Positions 33,385 to 42,134 of a stretch of DNA of 64,000 nucleotides are shown piece after piece (the first letter of the stretch is position 1; every line of letters begins with the position of its first letter). The stretch is from an uncultured Alphaproteobacteria bacterium (GTDB lineage Bacteria > Pseudomonadota > Alphaproteobacteria > RF32 > CAG-239): contig CAJUAK010000008.1 of NCBI GenBank assembly GCA_910584385.1, forward strand, positions 22,251-86,250. The letters are read 5' to 3'. Below the pieces are notes generated by a model. It did no database searches and was not told the origin of the DNA. It saw only the letters and a program-made list of their open reading frames with translations. The position numbers were made by a program, and so were the translations under genes.

Positions 33385-34303
33385 CTTCAAAGAGACAAGC
33401 CCAAAAGGACTTTTTTTGAACAACTGCTTTATCAAAATAAAGCTCCGCTCTTGCAAAACTCTTTGCTTCCGAAAAAGGATAAACAACATCTCCGAGCTTA
33501 AAATAACACTTCGCAATTGAAAAAGGGGGCAAGTGTCCTGTCGCCTGTTCAATTCGTTTGTTACCTTCAATTCGATATAACGTTGCAATCCTGTTCAGCT
33601 CCCTTGGTTCATACCATGCAGCAACTTTATAGTTCTGCAAGATCAAAAGCGCATTTGAAAAGCACGCAATAATGTTTTCATAAGGCTGCTTTCGCCAAGA
33701 ACTCTTTTTGTCATCCCAGAAAAAAGTCATTTTTTCAGAGGAAACAAGGCAAGGAGAGAAAAATCTTTCTTCGCAGTTTTTTCCATACTCATAAAGAACA
33801 TAATCATGATCCGGATTATAAAGATCAGAATCATAATAAATGTCATAGTTGCCGTCTTTTCGTAAAGTAAACAGAAAATTTCCATCTTCCTTAAAAGCAC
33901 AACAACTTTTTTGTTGAAGCCCGCCTTTTGAAAGAAAAGACAGAACAATCTCTTCATCATCCTTTTTATAAAAGAAACGCTTCGGTTCTACGTTGAATAT
34001 TGTAAAACGGCTGGGTCTCATATTTTCGCCAAGAAAAATGATTGATCCCGACACATACAGATAATATCCATCGTTAAAATGAAGAAGCCAATTCTTTATT
34101 TGCGGAGGATTTTGTATAACTTCTCCTTGCTCAGAAAGATAATAAAGCGTTATCTCATCATTTCTGAGAACAACCGATTTATCATCATATCTTATCGCCG
34201 CAGAACCAAAGGCAACCTTGGTAAATATGTGCAAACAGCTATCCCAAACAAATAGCATATAGCCATCAGGATGTTCTGCTTTTTGTAAAACAAAACTTTT
34301 CAT
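33374..34303 (-). CDS. Orphan beta-rich protein, unknown
   Basis: 309 residues with repeated short blocks of the form strand-turn-strand (IRYDDKSVVLRNDEITLYYLSE, FNDGYYLYVSGSIIFLGE, MTFFWDDKKSSW) suggesting a beta-propeller-like or repeat sheet protein. Cytosolic by lack of signal or membrane segments. It resembles the following orphan protein in style (FFWDD blocks, aromatic-rich) but has fewer Cys. Lower GC than most neighbours. No family recognised. Confidence 0.55.
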   Translation of the reverse strand: MKSFVLQKAEHPDGYMLFVWDSCLHIFTKVAFGSAAIRYDDKSVVLRNDEITLYYLSEQGEVIQNPPQIKNWLLHFNDGYYLYVSGSIIFLGENMRPSRFTIFNVEPKRFFYKKDDEEIVLSFLSKGGLQQKSCCAFKEDGNFLFTLRKDGNYDIYYDSDLYNPDHDYVLYEYGKNCEERFFSPCLVSSEKMTFFWDDKKSSWRKQPYENIIACFSNALLILQNYKVAAWYEPRELNRIATLYRIEGNKRIEQATGHLPPFSIAKCYFKLGDVVYPFSEAKSFARAELYFDKAVVQKKSFWACLFEGGR

Positions 34304-34395
34304 AATTATGAAATTAACGGTTAATAAAATAAGATTAAATTACGGATGTTTTAACATAATTAAAAATTATGTCAAGAATACACCGCGAAGCAAAC

Positions 34396-34428
34396 AAAAA
34401 CGGAACAAGCTGGCGCTTATCCCGTTTT
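34396..34428 (-). terminator. Terminator of the rimP-nusA-infB operon
   Basis: AAAACGG/CCGTTTT stem (34397-34403 and 34422-34428) with an inner AAGC/GCTT pair, followed on the minus strand by a T run. It lies 25 bases after the infB stop. Confidence 0.75.
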
Positions 34429-34452
34429 TTTGTTTAAGCAACATCCGGCAAA

Positions 34453-36915
34453 CTACAGCTTGGCTGCAATTTCCTCAATTTCATAACATTCGATGAAATC
34501 GCCTTTTTGGATATCATTATAGTTCTCAAAAGATATGCCGCACTCATAGCCTTCCTTGACTTCCTTGACATCATCTTTGAAGCGCTTAAGCTGCCCGATA
34601 GAACCATCATGGATAACAACGTTATCGCGAAGCAAACGGATTTTTGCACCGCGTTTAACCAAGCCTTCGGTAATCATGCAGCCGCCGACTTTGCCGACAC
34701 CGGTAATATTATAAACTTCACGAATTTCAGCATAGCCAAGCAGTTTTTCTTTAAGCTCGGGAGAAAGCATGCCTTCAAGCCCTTTCTTAACATCATTCAA
34801 AACATCATAAATGATTGAATAATATTTAATCTCAACGCTGTCGCGGCGCGCCATATCGCGAGCCTGCGGATTTGCACGGACATTAAACCCGATAATGAAA
34901 GCATTAGAAGCTTTTGCCAAAGAAATATCAGATTCTGAAATCGGGCCGACCGCAGAATGCAATATTTGAACGCTGACCTCGTCATTGGAGAGCTTTTTAA
35001 TTGTTCCCTCAATCGCTTCAATAGACCCTTGAACATCCGCTTTGATAATAACCGGCAGATGTTTAACTTCACCGGACTTAATCTTATCAAGCATTTGTTC
35101 CATCGCCGATTTTGCAGACTTGACAATTTTTGCCTCACGTTCTTTGCGAATACGGTAGCTTGTTACTTCTTTTGCTTTATTCTCGTCAGCCACAACGACA
35201 AAATTATCGCCGGCTGCCGGAGTACCCTGCAAGCCAAGGACTTCAACAGGCATAGCCGGAGCGGCTTCTTGAACCTTTTTACCCTGTTCGTTAAACATTG
35301 CGCGGACATGTCCCCATTCTTTTCCGGCAATCAAAATATCGCCAACCCGCATTGTTCCTTTTTGAACAAGAACTGTTGCAACGGAACCTCTGCCTTTTTC
35401 CATCTTGGCTTCCACAACCGTACCTTCTGCCAAACGGTTTGGATTCGCTTTCAGATCCAAAATTTCGGCTTGCAGCAAAATAGCCTCGACCAGCTTGTCA
35501 ATATTAATGCGTTTCTTGGCAGAAACTTCCGCACATAAAGATTCGCCGCCCATTTCTTCCACCGCGATTCCATGCTGGAGCAATTCCGTTTTAACCCGCA
35601 TCGGATCAGCCCCCGGGAGGTCGATTTTATTAATCGCAACAACAATCGGCACCTCTGCGGCCTGGGCATGGCGAATAGCCTCGACAGTCTGAGGCATAAT
35701 GCCGTCATTTGCCGCCACAACCAAAACAACAATATCGGTTACTTTGGCACCACGGGCGCGCATTTCAGAAAAAGCCTCGTGTCCCGGCGTATCAATAAAG
35801 GTAATTTTATCGCCTGTCGCAACCGTAATCTGGTACGCACCGATATGTTGGGTAATGCCGCCGGCTTCTTTTGCCACAACATTTGTCTCACGCAGCGCAT
35901 CCAGCAAAGATGTCTTACCGTGGTCAACGTGTCCCATAACCGTAACAACCGGCGCTCTGGGCTGCAAATCTTCCGCATGGTCTTCCGCGCCGCCAATTCC
36001 CTGTTCCACGTCGCTTTCAGCCACGCGCTTGTAATTATGGCCAAACTCTTCAACAATAATTTGAGCCGTATCGGCATCTATCGGCTGGTTAATCGTTGCC
36101 ATGACGCCTAAAGACATGAGTTTTTTGATAACATCCGCAGATTTTTCAGCCATACGGTTTGCCAGTTCCTGAACGGTAATAATTTCAGGGATGACAACGT
36201 CTCGGATAATTTTTTCTTGCGGCGCAGCCGGAGATGCCTGAACTTTAGGCTGTTTTTTCTTAAATTTGCGGCGCGGAGCAAAACCATAATCATCGTCATC
36301 ATCGCTGCTGCCAATCATATTAAGGTTGATTTTTCCGCCGCGGCGCTGCGGTTCAAAACTGCGTTTTGTAATTTTCTTATTATCGTAAGCATCACCGCGC
36401 GCTGCTGATTTATCAGAAACGGAGGCTTTTTTGTGTGAAGGATAATCTTCATCCTCATCATCTTCGTCATAATCTTTAGGCTTGCGTTCTTTAACTTTTG
36501 CAAAAGGCTTCGGTGCCTCTTCCGGCTGTGGGGCAGGTTCGGGCTGCTTTGCGCTTTTTGCTTTTTCTTCTGCTTCTTTTTGCCTTTTTTGTTCTTCTTC
36601 CTGCTCGCGGATTTTTTGAGCTTCTTCCAATTCTTTTTGCTGTTTGCGCAACAGGGCTTTTTGTTCTTCCTCCTGTTTGCGCTTGTTTTCAAATTCTTTT
36701 GCTTCTGCAATCAAACGCAATTTTGCGGCAGTTTCCTCATCTATTTTTACTTTTTCTTCAACCTTGGCCGCTGGGGAAATAATTCTTTTTTTGCGCACTT
36801 CCACCTGAACAACCTTCTTGCCCTCGCCGCCGGCTTTTCTTTCGCCGAGCGATTTAAGTGTAAGGGTCGGCTTTCCTGATAAAGTTAATTTCCCTTTCGC
36901 TGTCTCATCTGTCAT
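34453..36915 (-). CDS. infB: Translation initiation factor IF-2
   Basis: GTPase that brings fMet-tRNA to the 30S subunit. 820 residues: a charged Lys/Glu-rich N-terminal region, the IF2_N segment (VQELANRMAEKSADVIKKLMSLGV, given as its family position near residue 245), G1 GHVDHGKTS, G3 DTPGHE, G4 NKID, then domains II-IV. ATG at 36915 has GGAGA about 10 bases upstream; a GTG eight codons earlier is less likely. The low-complexity front part is normal for IF-2. Last gene of the operon. Confidence 0.98.
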   Translation of the reverse strand: MTDETAKGKLTLSGKPTLTLKSLGERKAGGEGKKVVQVEVRKKRIISPAAKVEEKVKIDEETAAKLRLIAEAKEFENKRKQEEEQKALLRKQQKELEEAQKIREQEEEQKRQKEAEEKAKSAKQPEPAPQPEEAPKPFAKVKERKPKDYDEDDEDEDYPSHKKASVSDKSAARGDAYDNKKITKRSFEPQRRGGKINLNMIGSSDDDDDYGFAPRRKFKKKQPKVQASPAAPQEKIIRDVVIPEIITVQELANRMAEKSADVIKKLMSLGVMATINQPIDADTAQIIVEEFGHNYKRVAESDVEQGIGGAEDHAEDLQPRAPVVTVMGHVDHGKTSLLDALRETNVVAKEAGGITQHIGAYQITVATGDKITFIDTPGHEAFSEMRARGAKVTDIVVLVVAANDGIMPQTVEAIRHAQAAEVPIVVAINKIDLPGADPMRVKTELLQHGIAVEEMGGESLCAEVSAKKRINIDKLVEAILLQAEILDLKANPNRLAEGTVVEAKMEKGRGSVATVLVQKGTMRVGDILIAGKEWGHVRAMFNEQGKKVQEAAPAMPVEVLGLQGTPAAGDNFVVVADENKAKEVTSYRIRKEREAKIVKSAKSAMEQMLDKIKSGEVKHLPVIIKADVQGSIEAIEGTIKKLSNDEVSVQILHSAVGPISESDISLAKASNAFIIGFNVRANPQARDMARRDSVEIKYYSIIYDVLNDVKKGLEGMLSPELKEKLLGYAEIREVYNITGVGKVGGCMITEGLVKRGAKIRLLRDNVVIHDGSIGQLKRFKDDVKEVKEGYECGISFENYNDIQKGDFIECYEIEEIAAKL

Positions 36916-36945
36916 TCTAATATCTTCTCCGTTATTCACACTTCA

Positions 36946-37518
36946 TTATGAATTTAAAAAATTCTCATATCTGGTTAATTCCGCATCAACTGCTTTTGAC
37001 ATTTCGCTTTTAAGAAAAGCGGCATGCACGGTGTTTACTCTATCTAATTCTTTATCCAGCTCCTCAGTTGTAAAACAGGCAAAAATCTTCAAACCATTCG
37101 CCATTGCCAAAATCTTTTGATGTCCGTCTGCTCCGGCATCGCCGGCTTCCAAAATAAAAGCAACCTGCCCTTTTTTGATTTTATCCGCCGTTTTTTCAAA
37201 ACCGCAGACAAAGACGCCAGCTTTTCTGGCTAAGGAAACGGCTGAAAGGGCTTTCTTTTTTAATAATTCTTGAGTTACCGCCAACAGGCTTTCATCCGTT
37301 TTTAGCTTTTTCTTAGCTATTTTTGAAAAAAGATTTTTTTGAATAGATTTTTCCAAAATGCTTTTAGAATTTTTAACCCAGATTCCTTTTCCCGGAAGTT
37401 TTTTCTTAAAATCCGGCACGACAACATTATCGGGCGTAACCGTAAAGCGGAGCATTTCGGCTTTTGGCAAAAGCTCTCCCGTTACAATACATTTTCTAAC
37501 AACATCATCTTTTTTCAA
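36946..37518 (-). CDS. YlxR domain fused to L7Ae-like RNA-binding domain
   Basis: 190 residues. Residues 1-80 are a YlxR/DUF448 domain (RKCIVTGELLPKAEMLRF, LPGKGIWV), and residues about 85-175 an L7Ae/L30e-like fold (ALSAVSLARKAGVFVCGFEK, ILEAGDAG). In many Gram-positives these are two genes between nusA and infB; the fusion is typical of Alphaproteobacteria. Role unknown, perhaps RNA binding in ribosome assembly or nucleoid association. TTG start with AAGGA 7 bases upstream. Confidence 0.88.
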   Translation of the reverse strand: MKKDDVVRKCIVTGELLPKAEMLRFTVTPDNVVVPDFKKKLPGKGIWVKNSKSILEKSIQKNLFSKIAKKKLKTDESLLAVTQELLKKKALSAVSLARKAGVFVCGFEKTADKIKKGQVAFILEAGDAGADGHQKILAMANGLKIFACFTTEELDKELDRVNTVHAAFLKSEMSKAVDAELTRYENFLNS

Positions 37519-37566
37519 GTCTTTATCCTTATGTCGGAGGGAAGCCTGAGCTTCCCTCCCGATTGC

Positions 37567-39081
37567 TTATTCGGCAAACCAGTGGGCGCGTGCAGCCATA
37601 ATCACTTTGTTGGCTTCCATTTCCGTCAGGCTGTTTTCGCCAAGAATTTCCAACAATTCGTCAGCGGCCAAATCAGCCAAATCATCACGGGTTTTAATAC
37701 CGCCGTTTGCAAGCTTCAACAGCATATCCTGGTCTAAGCCTTCGATTTCCTGCAAGCTTTCATCGATGCCTAAAGATTTGCTTTGTTTTTCAAATTCGGC
37801 ATTGCGTTTTGCAACATATTCTTTGGCACGAGACTGCAGCTCTGCCGCAACATCTTCGTCAAAGCCTTCGATTTCAGCAAGCTCGGACAAATCAACCATT
37901 GCTATTTCATCAACCGTCGAGAAACCTTCGGCAATGAGCAGATGGGCAATCATTTCATCCACATCCAAAGCTTCCATAAAGCGCTGGGAGCGGACTTTGT
38001 TTTCGTTAGAACGGCGTTCCTGTTCCTGTTCTTCGGTCAAAACATCAATATCGCAGCCCAAAAGCTGAGAAGCCAATTTTACATTTTGCCCGCGGCGGCC
38101 GATGGCAATTGAAAACTGCTCTTGAGGAACAACAACCTCGATACGGTTGTTTTCTTCATCCAAAACAACTTTGGAAACTTCTGCAGGCGCCAATGCGCTG
38201 ACAATCAATTGTGCTTTGTCTTCAGAATAAGGGATAATATCAATTTTTTCGCCCTGAAGCTCATTAACCACCGCCTGGACGCGAATGCCGCGCAAACCGA
38301 CACAAGCGCCGACAGCGTCAATCGTCATATCCTCAGCCTTAACGGTCATCTTGGCTTTAGAACCGGGATCGCGGGCGACATTAACAATTTTAACAATCCC
38401 GTCATAAATTTCAGGAACTTCCGAAGCAAACAATTTTGCCAAGAATTCCGGACAAGTACGGGATAAAAAGATTTGCGGCCCTCTGTTTTCTTTGCGGACA
38501 TCCAAAACATAAGCCCGGATTCTGTCGCCGTTTTTAAACTTTTCTCTGGGAATAATTTCATCGCGGCGCAAAACAGCTTCCGTCTTGCCAATATCCAAAA
38601 CAACATTGCCAAACTCGATTCTTTTGACGGTGCCGTTAATAATTGTGCCGATTTTTTCTTTATATTCTTCGTATTGCTTATTCCTTTCGGCGTCACGCAC
38701 TTTCTGCACAATAACCTGTTTCGCCGTCTGGGCGGCAATACGCCCAAAATCAATCGGGGGCAAAGCATCAATAAGAAATTCGCCAACTTTTATATTTTTA
38801 TCATAAGCTTTTGCATCTTCCAAAGTCAGCTGTGCGGCTTCATTCTCGATTTCCTCGGCGGAGGCAACAACTTCGCGGTAGCGGGAAAGGGCAATGGCAC
38901 CGGTCTTGCGGTCAATATGCGCTCTAATATCATGTTCAAAACCATAGCGGGAACGCCCTGCTTTCTGAATGGCAATTTCCATCGCTTCAAAAACATCTTC
39001 CCGGTCAATATTCTTTTCTCTGGCTACGGTATCTGCAACCAAAACGATTTCAGGTCTGGGCATATTTTCAATATTTTGCAT
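37567..39081 (-). CDS. nusA: Transcription termination/antitermination factor NusA
   Basis: Binds RNA polymerase and nascent RNA to modulate pausing. 504 residues: N-terminal polymerase-binding domain, S1 domain (GTIINGTVKRIEFGNVVLDIG), KH1 and KH2 (CVGLRGIRVQAVV; IAIGRRGQNVKLA), then two C-terminal acidic helix-hairpin repeats (FSTVDEIAMVDLSELAEIEGFDE; IKTRDDLADLAADELLEIL). The acidic repeats are typical of proteobacterial NusA. AGAGGA lies 6 bases before the ATG. Confidence 0.97.
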   Translation of the reverse strand: MQNIENMPRPEIVLVADTVAREKNIDREDVFEAMEIAIQKAGRSRYGFEHDIRAHIDRKTGAIALSRYREVVASAEEIENEAAQLTLEDAKAYDKNIKVGEFLIDALPPIDFGRIAAQTAKQVIVQKVRDAERNKQYEEYKEKIGTIINGTVKRIEFGNVVLDIGKTEAVLRRDEIIPREKFKNGDRIRAYVLDVRKENRGPQIFLSRTCPEFLAKLFASEVPEIYDGIVKIVNVARDPGSKAKMTVKAEDMTIDAVGACVGLRGIRVQAVVNELQGEKIDIIPYSEDKAQLIVSALAPAEVSKVVLDEENNRIEVVVPQEQFSIAIGRRGQNVKLASQLLGCDIDVLTEEQEQERRSNENKVRSQRFMEALDVDEMIAHLLIAEGFSTVDEIAMVDLSELAEIEGFDEDVAAELQSRAKEYVAKRNAEFEKQSKSLGIDESLQEIEGLDQDMLLKLANGGIKTRDDLADLAADELLEILGENSLTEMEANKVIMAARAHWFAE

Positions 39082-39099
39082 TTTATCCTCTGATTGTAA

Positions 39100-39600
39100 T
39101 TATAATTCAAATTCTTCTGCTTCAGGTGCATTTTGCAGCATATCGTCTGTCAACAACAATTTGGCCTTGCTGATATCCTCAAAAGGAATAACATATTCTG
39201 CACCATCCATTTCAAAAATAATATTCCGGTTATCATCCACGCGGGAAATAACCCCTTTAAATCTTTTGCGGTTTTCAACCGGGACAGATGTTTCAATTTT
39301 AGCATCCCAGCCGGCAAAACGCTCAAAATGCGCCGGCTTTGTCAAAGGCCTGTCCAGCCCCGGAGAACTCACTTCCAATGTGTATTGGTCTTTTATCGGA
39401 TCTTTTTCATCCAAAATTTCAGAAACAGCCCTGCTGACTTTTGCGCAATCATCAACCACGATGTCGCTTCCGTCTTTGCGGTCAATCATAATCTGCAAGG
39501 TCGGATTCTTTGCGCCGATTGTCAAAAGCCGAACCAGTTCAAAGCCTTTTTCTTCCACCACCGGTTCCAATAAATCCCACAAAGGGTGTTTCATTTGCAT
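39100..39600 (-). CDS. rimP: Ribosome maturation factor RimP
   Basis: Helps 30S assembly. 166 residues with the family motif YTLEVSSPGLDRPL and the C-terminal SH3-like domain (FKGVISRVDDNRNIIFEM). First gene of the rimP-nusA-ylxR-infB operon. AAGGA lies about 9 bases upstream. A hairpin with a T run ends only 17 bases before the start and may be the aroK terminator or part of the rimP leader. Confidence 0.95.
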   Translation of the reverse strand: MQMKHPLWDLLEPVVEEKGFELVRLLTIGAKNPTLQIMIDRKDGSDIVVDDCAKVSRAVSEILDEKDPIKDQYTLEVSSPGLDRPLTKPAHFERFAGWDAKIETSVPVENRKRFKGVISRVDDNRNIIFEMDGAEYVIPFEDISKAKLLLTDDMLQNAPEAEEFEL

Positions 39601-39617
39601 TCTTCGATTCCTTTTAC

Positions 39618-39645
39618 AAAAAAGGCGGGGCTTTTCAGTCCCACC
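39618..39645 (-). terminator. Terminator between aroK and rimP
   Basis: On the minus strand GGTGGG pairs with CCCGCC (one G-T wobble; 39640-39645 with 39624-39629) and TTTTTT follows. It closes aroK. A TTGACA box lies upstream of it, so it could also sit in the rimP leader. Confidence 0.65.
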
Positions 39646-39716
39646 TTCAAACGATTCTATGAAAGTATGTCAATTTATATACCACAAAAATTTTAAAAAG
39701 CCAGCATTTTTTCAAA

Positions 39717-40265
39717 TTACCCTGCGCGCTTTTGGCTTTTCAAAAAATCGTTAATCGCGTCAATAACGCGCCCGACGGTAATATCAACCTGCTCTTCTTT
39801 AGTTTCGACGACAATATCGGCTTCGGAATAATAAGGATATTCGTCAGCGATATATTTTTCCAGCTTTTCTTTTAAGCCGCTGTCATTGCCCCTCAAAAAA
39901 GGACGGTGTTTGCGGCCGGCGGTGCGGTTGTATAAAACATCGACATCCGCCTTCAGCCAGATTGTGATAGCATTTTTTTTGGCATGCTGACGGGTTTCTT
40001 CCGCCACAAAAGAACCGCCGCCGGAAGCCAAAACGCAGGCGCTTCCTTCCAACAGGCGTTTCATAACCCTTTTTTCGCCGGCGCGGTATTCTTCAGGGCC
40101 AAAACACTTCAACACGTCAATCAAAGACAACCCCGCCGCTTTTTCAATCTCCTGGTCGCCGTCCACAAAAGGAAGGTTAAGCTTTTTAGCCAGGCGTTTG
40201 CCAACGCTTGTTTTGCCGCTTCCCATCAAACCGACCAATAAAATTATTTTATTTGTATCAATCAT
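39717..40265 (-). CDS. aroK: Shikimate kinase
   Basis: Phosphorylates shikimate in aromatic amino acid synthesis. 182 residues with Walker A GLMGSGKTSVG, the shikimate-binding DGDQEIE and GGGSF segments, and the lid RKHRPFLR. In many proteobacteria aroK is followed by aroB; here a terminator follows and rimP comes next. Confidence 0.96.
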   Translation of the reverse strand: MIDTNKIILLVGLMGSGKTSVGKRLAKKLNLPFVDGDQEIEKAAGLSLIDVLKCFGPEEYRAGEKRVMKRLLEGSACVLASGGGSFVAEETRQHAKKNAITIWLKADVDVLYNRTAGRKHRPFLRGNDSGLKEKLEKYIADEYPYYSEADIVVETKEEQVDITVGRVIDAINDFLKSQKRAG

Positions 40266-40338
40266 CTTTTTTTAATTTTTCTTTCATCTAAACGATGTTA
40301 TATTGGCTTAAATTTAATTTTGAAAGGGATTATAAACC

Positions 40339-40479
40339 ATGCGTCAGAAAAAATCAAAAACAATCTTTTATCTTCTCGGATTAATTCTTATTGCCGCTTT
40401 TGGATACATCATCTTCTTCGAAGTCCCCGTCCATGTGGAGCAGGTTGAAGAAGCCCTCCCCAACCCCTTGGCAAAATAA
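40339..40479 (+). CDS. 46-residue single-pass membrane protein
   Basis: A short basic N-terminus (MRQKKSK), one membrane helix (about residues 9-27) and an acidic tail (EVPVHVEQVEEALPNPLAK). GAAAGGGA lies upstream of the ATG and the stop overlaps the xerD start (TAATG), so the gene is translated with xerD. The helix-plus-VEEALP layout resembles small conserved alphaproteobacterial proteins found beside xerD, but I cannot confirm the family. Function unknown. Confidence 0.65.
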   Translation: MRQKKSKTIFYLLGLILIAAFGYIIFFEVPVHVEQVEEALPNPLAK

Positions 40480-41387
40480 TGGGCATCAACCGACTTTGGG
40501 TTCCAAACTTTTTAGCAGCCTTGGTTGCTGAAAAAGGAGCCTCTGAAAACACTGTAAAATCTTATGAAAAAGATTTAGAACAGTTCATAAGCTATTGTGC
40601 CGGAAAAAAAATAAATAACATCACAAGGGAACATCTTGTTTCTTACATCCAATTCCTAAGCCGGGAAGAAAATTATGCCGCGCGGAGCGTTGCACGCAAA
40701 ATATCAACATTGCGGGATTTTTTCAAATTTTTATATTCCGAAAAAGAAATAGACAGCAATCCGGCAGCCCACCTGCAATCGCCAAAACAAAGCAAACCCC
40801 TGCCCAAATTTTTAAGCCGGGAAGAAATTGGGCTTTTAATCAGCGAAGCGCAAAAAAAGAAAAATCCGCGCATAAGCATTATGTTGGAACTCTGTTACGC
40901 TTGCGGGCTCCGCGTTTCCGAATTGGTATCTCTGCCGCTGAATTCCGTTAACTTCAATAAACAGCAGATATTTGTCAAAGGCAAAGGCAGCAAAGAACGC
41001 ATTGTCCCCGTCGCCCACAAGACAATCAGCCGGCTTTTGCAATACATCAATGAAGAGCGCCCGGAACAAATACCCAACAACAGAAACTCCATCTGGCTTT
41101 GGCCTTCTGCCCATGCGCAAGGCGGGCATATCACCGCAAACACCTTTTTTAAAGAGCTTAAAAATCTGGCGGCAGCTTGCGGAATTTACCCTGAAAAAAT
41201 ATCTCCGCACGTTCTGCGGCACTCTTTTGCCACACATTTGCTAAACAATGATGCAGACCTCCGCTCCGTGCAAAAAATGCTCGGGCATGAAGATATTTCC
41301 ACAACAGAAATCTACACCCATATTTTATCTGAAAAACTTATAAAAACCGTACAGGAAAAACATCCGCTTGCCCGTTTAAAAAAGTAA
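40479..41387 (+). CDS. xerD: Tyrosine recombinase XerD
   Basis: Site-specific recombinase that resolves chromosome dimers at dif with XerC. 302 residues: N-terminal core-binding domain (about 8-92), catalytic residues in CGLRVSELVSL (Arg), KGSKERIVP (Lys), HVLRHSFATHLL (His, Arg), GHEDISTTEIYTH (His, Tyr). Length and the housekeeping setting favour XerD over a phage integrase; XerC is the alternative. Confidence 0.92.
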   Translation: MGINRLWVPNFLAALVAEKGASENTVKSYEKDLEQFISYCAGKKINNITREHLVSYIQFLSREENYAARSVARKISTLRDFFKFLYSEKEIDSNPAAHLQSPKQSKPLPKFLSREEIGLLISEAQKKKNPRISIMLELCYACGLRVSELVSLPLNSVNFNKQQIFVKGKGSKERIVPVAHKTISRLLQYINEERPEQIPNNRNSIWLWPSAHAQGGHITANTFFKELKNLAAACGIYPEKISPHVLRHSFATHLLNNDADLRSVQKMLGHEDISTTEIYTHILSEKLIKTVQEKHPLARLKK

Positions 41388-41416
41388 AAGCCGGACGTTT
41401 CACAACGGCCGGCTTT
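41387..41416. terminator. Bidirectional terminator between xerD and the 198-residue gene
   Basis: AAAGCCGG/CCGGCTTT stem (41387-41394 and 41409-41416) extended by an inner CGTT/AACG pair. T runs lie on both sides, the better one on the minus strand. It serves two convergent genes. Confidence 0.8.
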
Positions 41417-41445
41417 CCATATTAGAGAAATTCGAAAGGTTCTGT

Positions 41446-42042
41446 TCAGGCTTCCAGCTTTTTAGCGTAACCTTCGCAGAAAGCGTCTATGAGCTCGGCA
41501 ACCGTTGTCTTTGGCGTAAACCAGCTAAACGGGTGCGGGAAGGAAACGCCCAGCTCATCCTCCATCCAGAAGACGGGAAGATCCCAGTCATCTTTCTGCC
41601 AGGAAAAATCTTCAGCTTCCGGCAGGCATTCCTGAACCTTGCGATAAGGCAGATCGTCATCCACAGGTTTGTCGATGATGCGCGCATAAACGCAGGCGGC
41701 CTTGAGGCGGAACTCTTCGATGACATCCTCTTTGCTCTTTTCCGGGGCGCGGAAGATTTTCGCACGGATTGCCGAAATCCTCTCGCTTCCTCTTATTGAG
41801 AAGAATTCAGCGATATCACCCAGGGTAACATTTTCGCCGAGATACTTCATCGGAGTGGCGGAATTGGCCAGAAGCGTCTTGCCGGTTTTTTCCTGAAGCT
41901 CGCGTACGGCGGCAATAAGCGCGGCGCGGCTGAAGTCTTCAGGTTTGCCTATTGTTTGGTCTGCGATATTTTTCAGACAGAGGTGTGTCTTCGGCGTACT
42001 CAACTCTTCAGCCAAAAACTTAAGAACTTCCATTTTTTTCAT
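41446..42042 (-). CDS. Unknown protein with two acyl-carrier-like halves
   Basis: 198 residues. The C-terminal half has an acyl-carrier-protein-like pattern, FWMEDELGVSFPHPF then TTVAELIDAF, as in EDEFGIEIPDE…TTVGDLIDYI of ACP. The N-terminal half repeats it loosely (ALIAAVRELQEKTGKTL, then NVTLGDIAEFF). The DSL serine that carries phosphopantetheine is not evident in either half, so it may be a structural relative. Clearly higher GC (about half) than its neighbours, and no ribosome site precedes the ATG, which hints at transfer. This reading is inference; no family is recognised. Confidence 0.55.
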   Translation of the reverse strand: MKKMEVLKFLAEELSTPKTHLCLKNIADQTIGKPEDFSRAALIAAVRELQEKTGKTLLANSATPMKYLGENVTLGDIAEFFSIRGSERISAIRAKIFRAPEKSKEDVIEEFRLKAACVYARIIDKPVDDDLPYRKVQECLPEAEDFSWQKDDWDLPVFWMEDELGVSFPHPFSWFTPKTTVAELIDAFCEGYAKKLEA

Positions 42043-42134
42043 AAAAAAGAAATTTAAAATAGTTTAACAATGATTTTTATTGAAAATCAGAATATCATAT
42101 TTTTTCCAAAAAGCAAGCTTTTTTGTCAAAAAAA

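Noticed and set aside
36315..36880. Overlapping Lys/Glu-rich and Phe-rich frames opposite or across infB
   Set aside because: They mirror the low-complexity N-terminal region of IF-2 and have no independent support.
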